Below, in pieces: positions 13,478 to 13,525 of a stretch of DNA of 13,525 nt. The notes under the pieces are model-generated. The model was not told the DNA's origin and made no database searches. It saw nothing but the letters and a program-made list of their open reading frames with translations. Origin of the DNA: CAVQNQ01 sp964427655 (GTDB lineage Bacteria; Acidobacteriota; Terriglobia; Bryobacterales; Bryobacteraceae); the NCBI GenBank assembly GCA_964427655.1, contig CAYRWE010000136.1, positions 1 through 13,525 on the forward strand, in the 5' to 3' direction. The stretch's first letter is position 1. Every line of letters starts with the position of its first letter. The translations under genes were made by a program, and so were the position numbers.

Positions 13478-13525
13478 TGGTCTGCGGCGAACAGATTAAC
13501 CATTATCCAGCACGGTGCGGGCGCG
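13478..13525. other. Right-edge intergenic or start of an unseen gene
   Basis: 48 bases remain after glcF. On the minus strand 13525-13496 reads as nine codons (RARTVLDNG) then TAA, which could be the C-terminus of a convergent gene beyond the window. It is far too short to call. Confidence 0.2.

Noticed and set aside
1..13525. CRISPR arrays, tRNA or rRNA genes, insertion sequences
   Set aside because: No spaced direct repeats, cloverleaf-like sequence, rRNA motif or transposase was seen on either strand.

Overview
The window is high-GC bacterial DNA with dense, short-spaced genes. Its families are a GH35-like glycosidase, a Tat-exported two-subunit molybdenum hydroxylase, a GDSL esterase, a Ycf46-like ATPase, LarB and GlcE/GlcF. 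Together they would fit a soil-type heterotroph such as an Acidobacteriota (Bryobacter/Solibacter-like) member, but this placement is an inference from gene content and base composition, with no marker gene present. A run of 100 N flanked by an exact 55-base duplication shows that this is a short-read draft or metagenome scaffold.

Layout. (1) Positions 1-1461, plus strand: the 3' part of a GH35/DUF5597 beta-galactosidase-like gene. (2) Positions 1476-4237, minus strand: a two-gene operon for an isoquinoline-1-oxidoreductase-like enzyme, with the [2Fe-2S] subunit first and the molybdopterin subunit second. The small-subunit gene is split by the assembly gap but is intact once the duplicated ends are merged. 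(3) Positions 4304-5922, plus strand: a small four-helix membrane protein followed by a secreted SGNH/GDSL hydrolase, diverging from (2) across a 66-bp spacer that holds a palindromic ATTATAAT. (4) Positions 5923-6302: about 380 bp of non-coding DNA made of nested inverted repeats rich in GCGGAG units. (5) Positions 6303-8636, minus strand: an SDR oxidoreductase followed by a Ycf46-like AAA ATPase whose N-terminus runs upstream of any normal start codon. (6) Positions 8713-9105, plus strand: a RidA protein. The SDR-RidA divergent spacer holds four small inverted repeats in a row. (7) Positions 9170-10658, minus strand: DUF72 protein then LarB. (8) Positions 10691-13477, plus strand: a four-helix holin-family (PF04020) membrane protein, GlcE and GlcF, overlapping by 4 and 26 bp and so probably translationally coupled.

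How they may work together. The right half hints at 2-hydroxyacid (glycolate/lactate) metabolism. GlcE and GlcF are the FAD and Fe-S subunits of a membrane-associated glycolate/D-lactate dehydrogenase, and LarB makes the first intermediate of the nickel-pincer cofactor used by lactate racemase LarA and its relatives. GlcD, LarA, LarC and LarE are not in the window, so this link is only suggestive. The left half looks like secreted or periplasmic catabolism (glycosidase, esterase, Tat-exported hydroxylase).

No obviously new defence or mobile system was found. The points most worth a second look are the nested palindromic intergenic element, the missing canonical start of the ATPase, the hairpin series before ridA, and the coupled holin-glcE-glcF operon beside larB.
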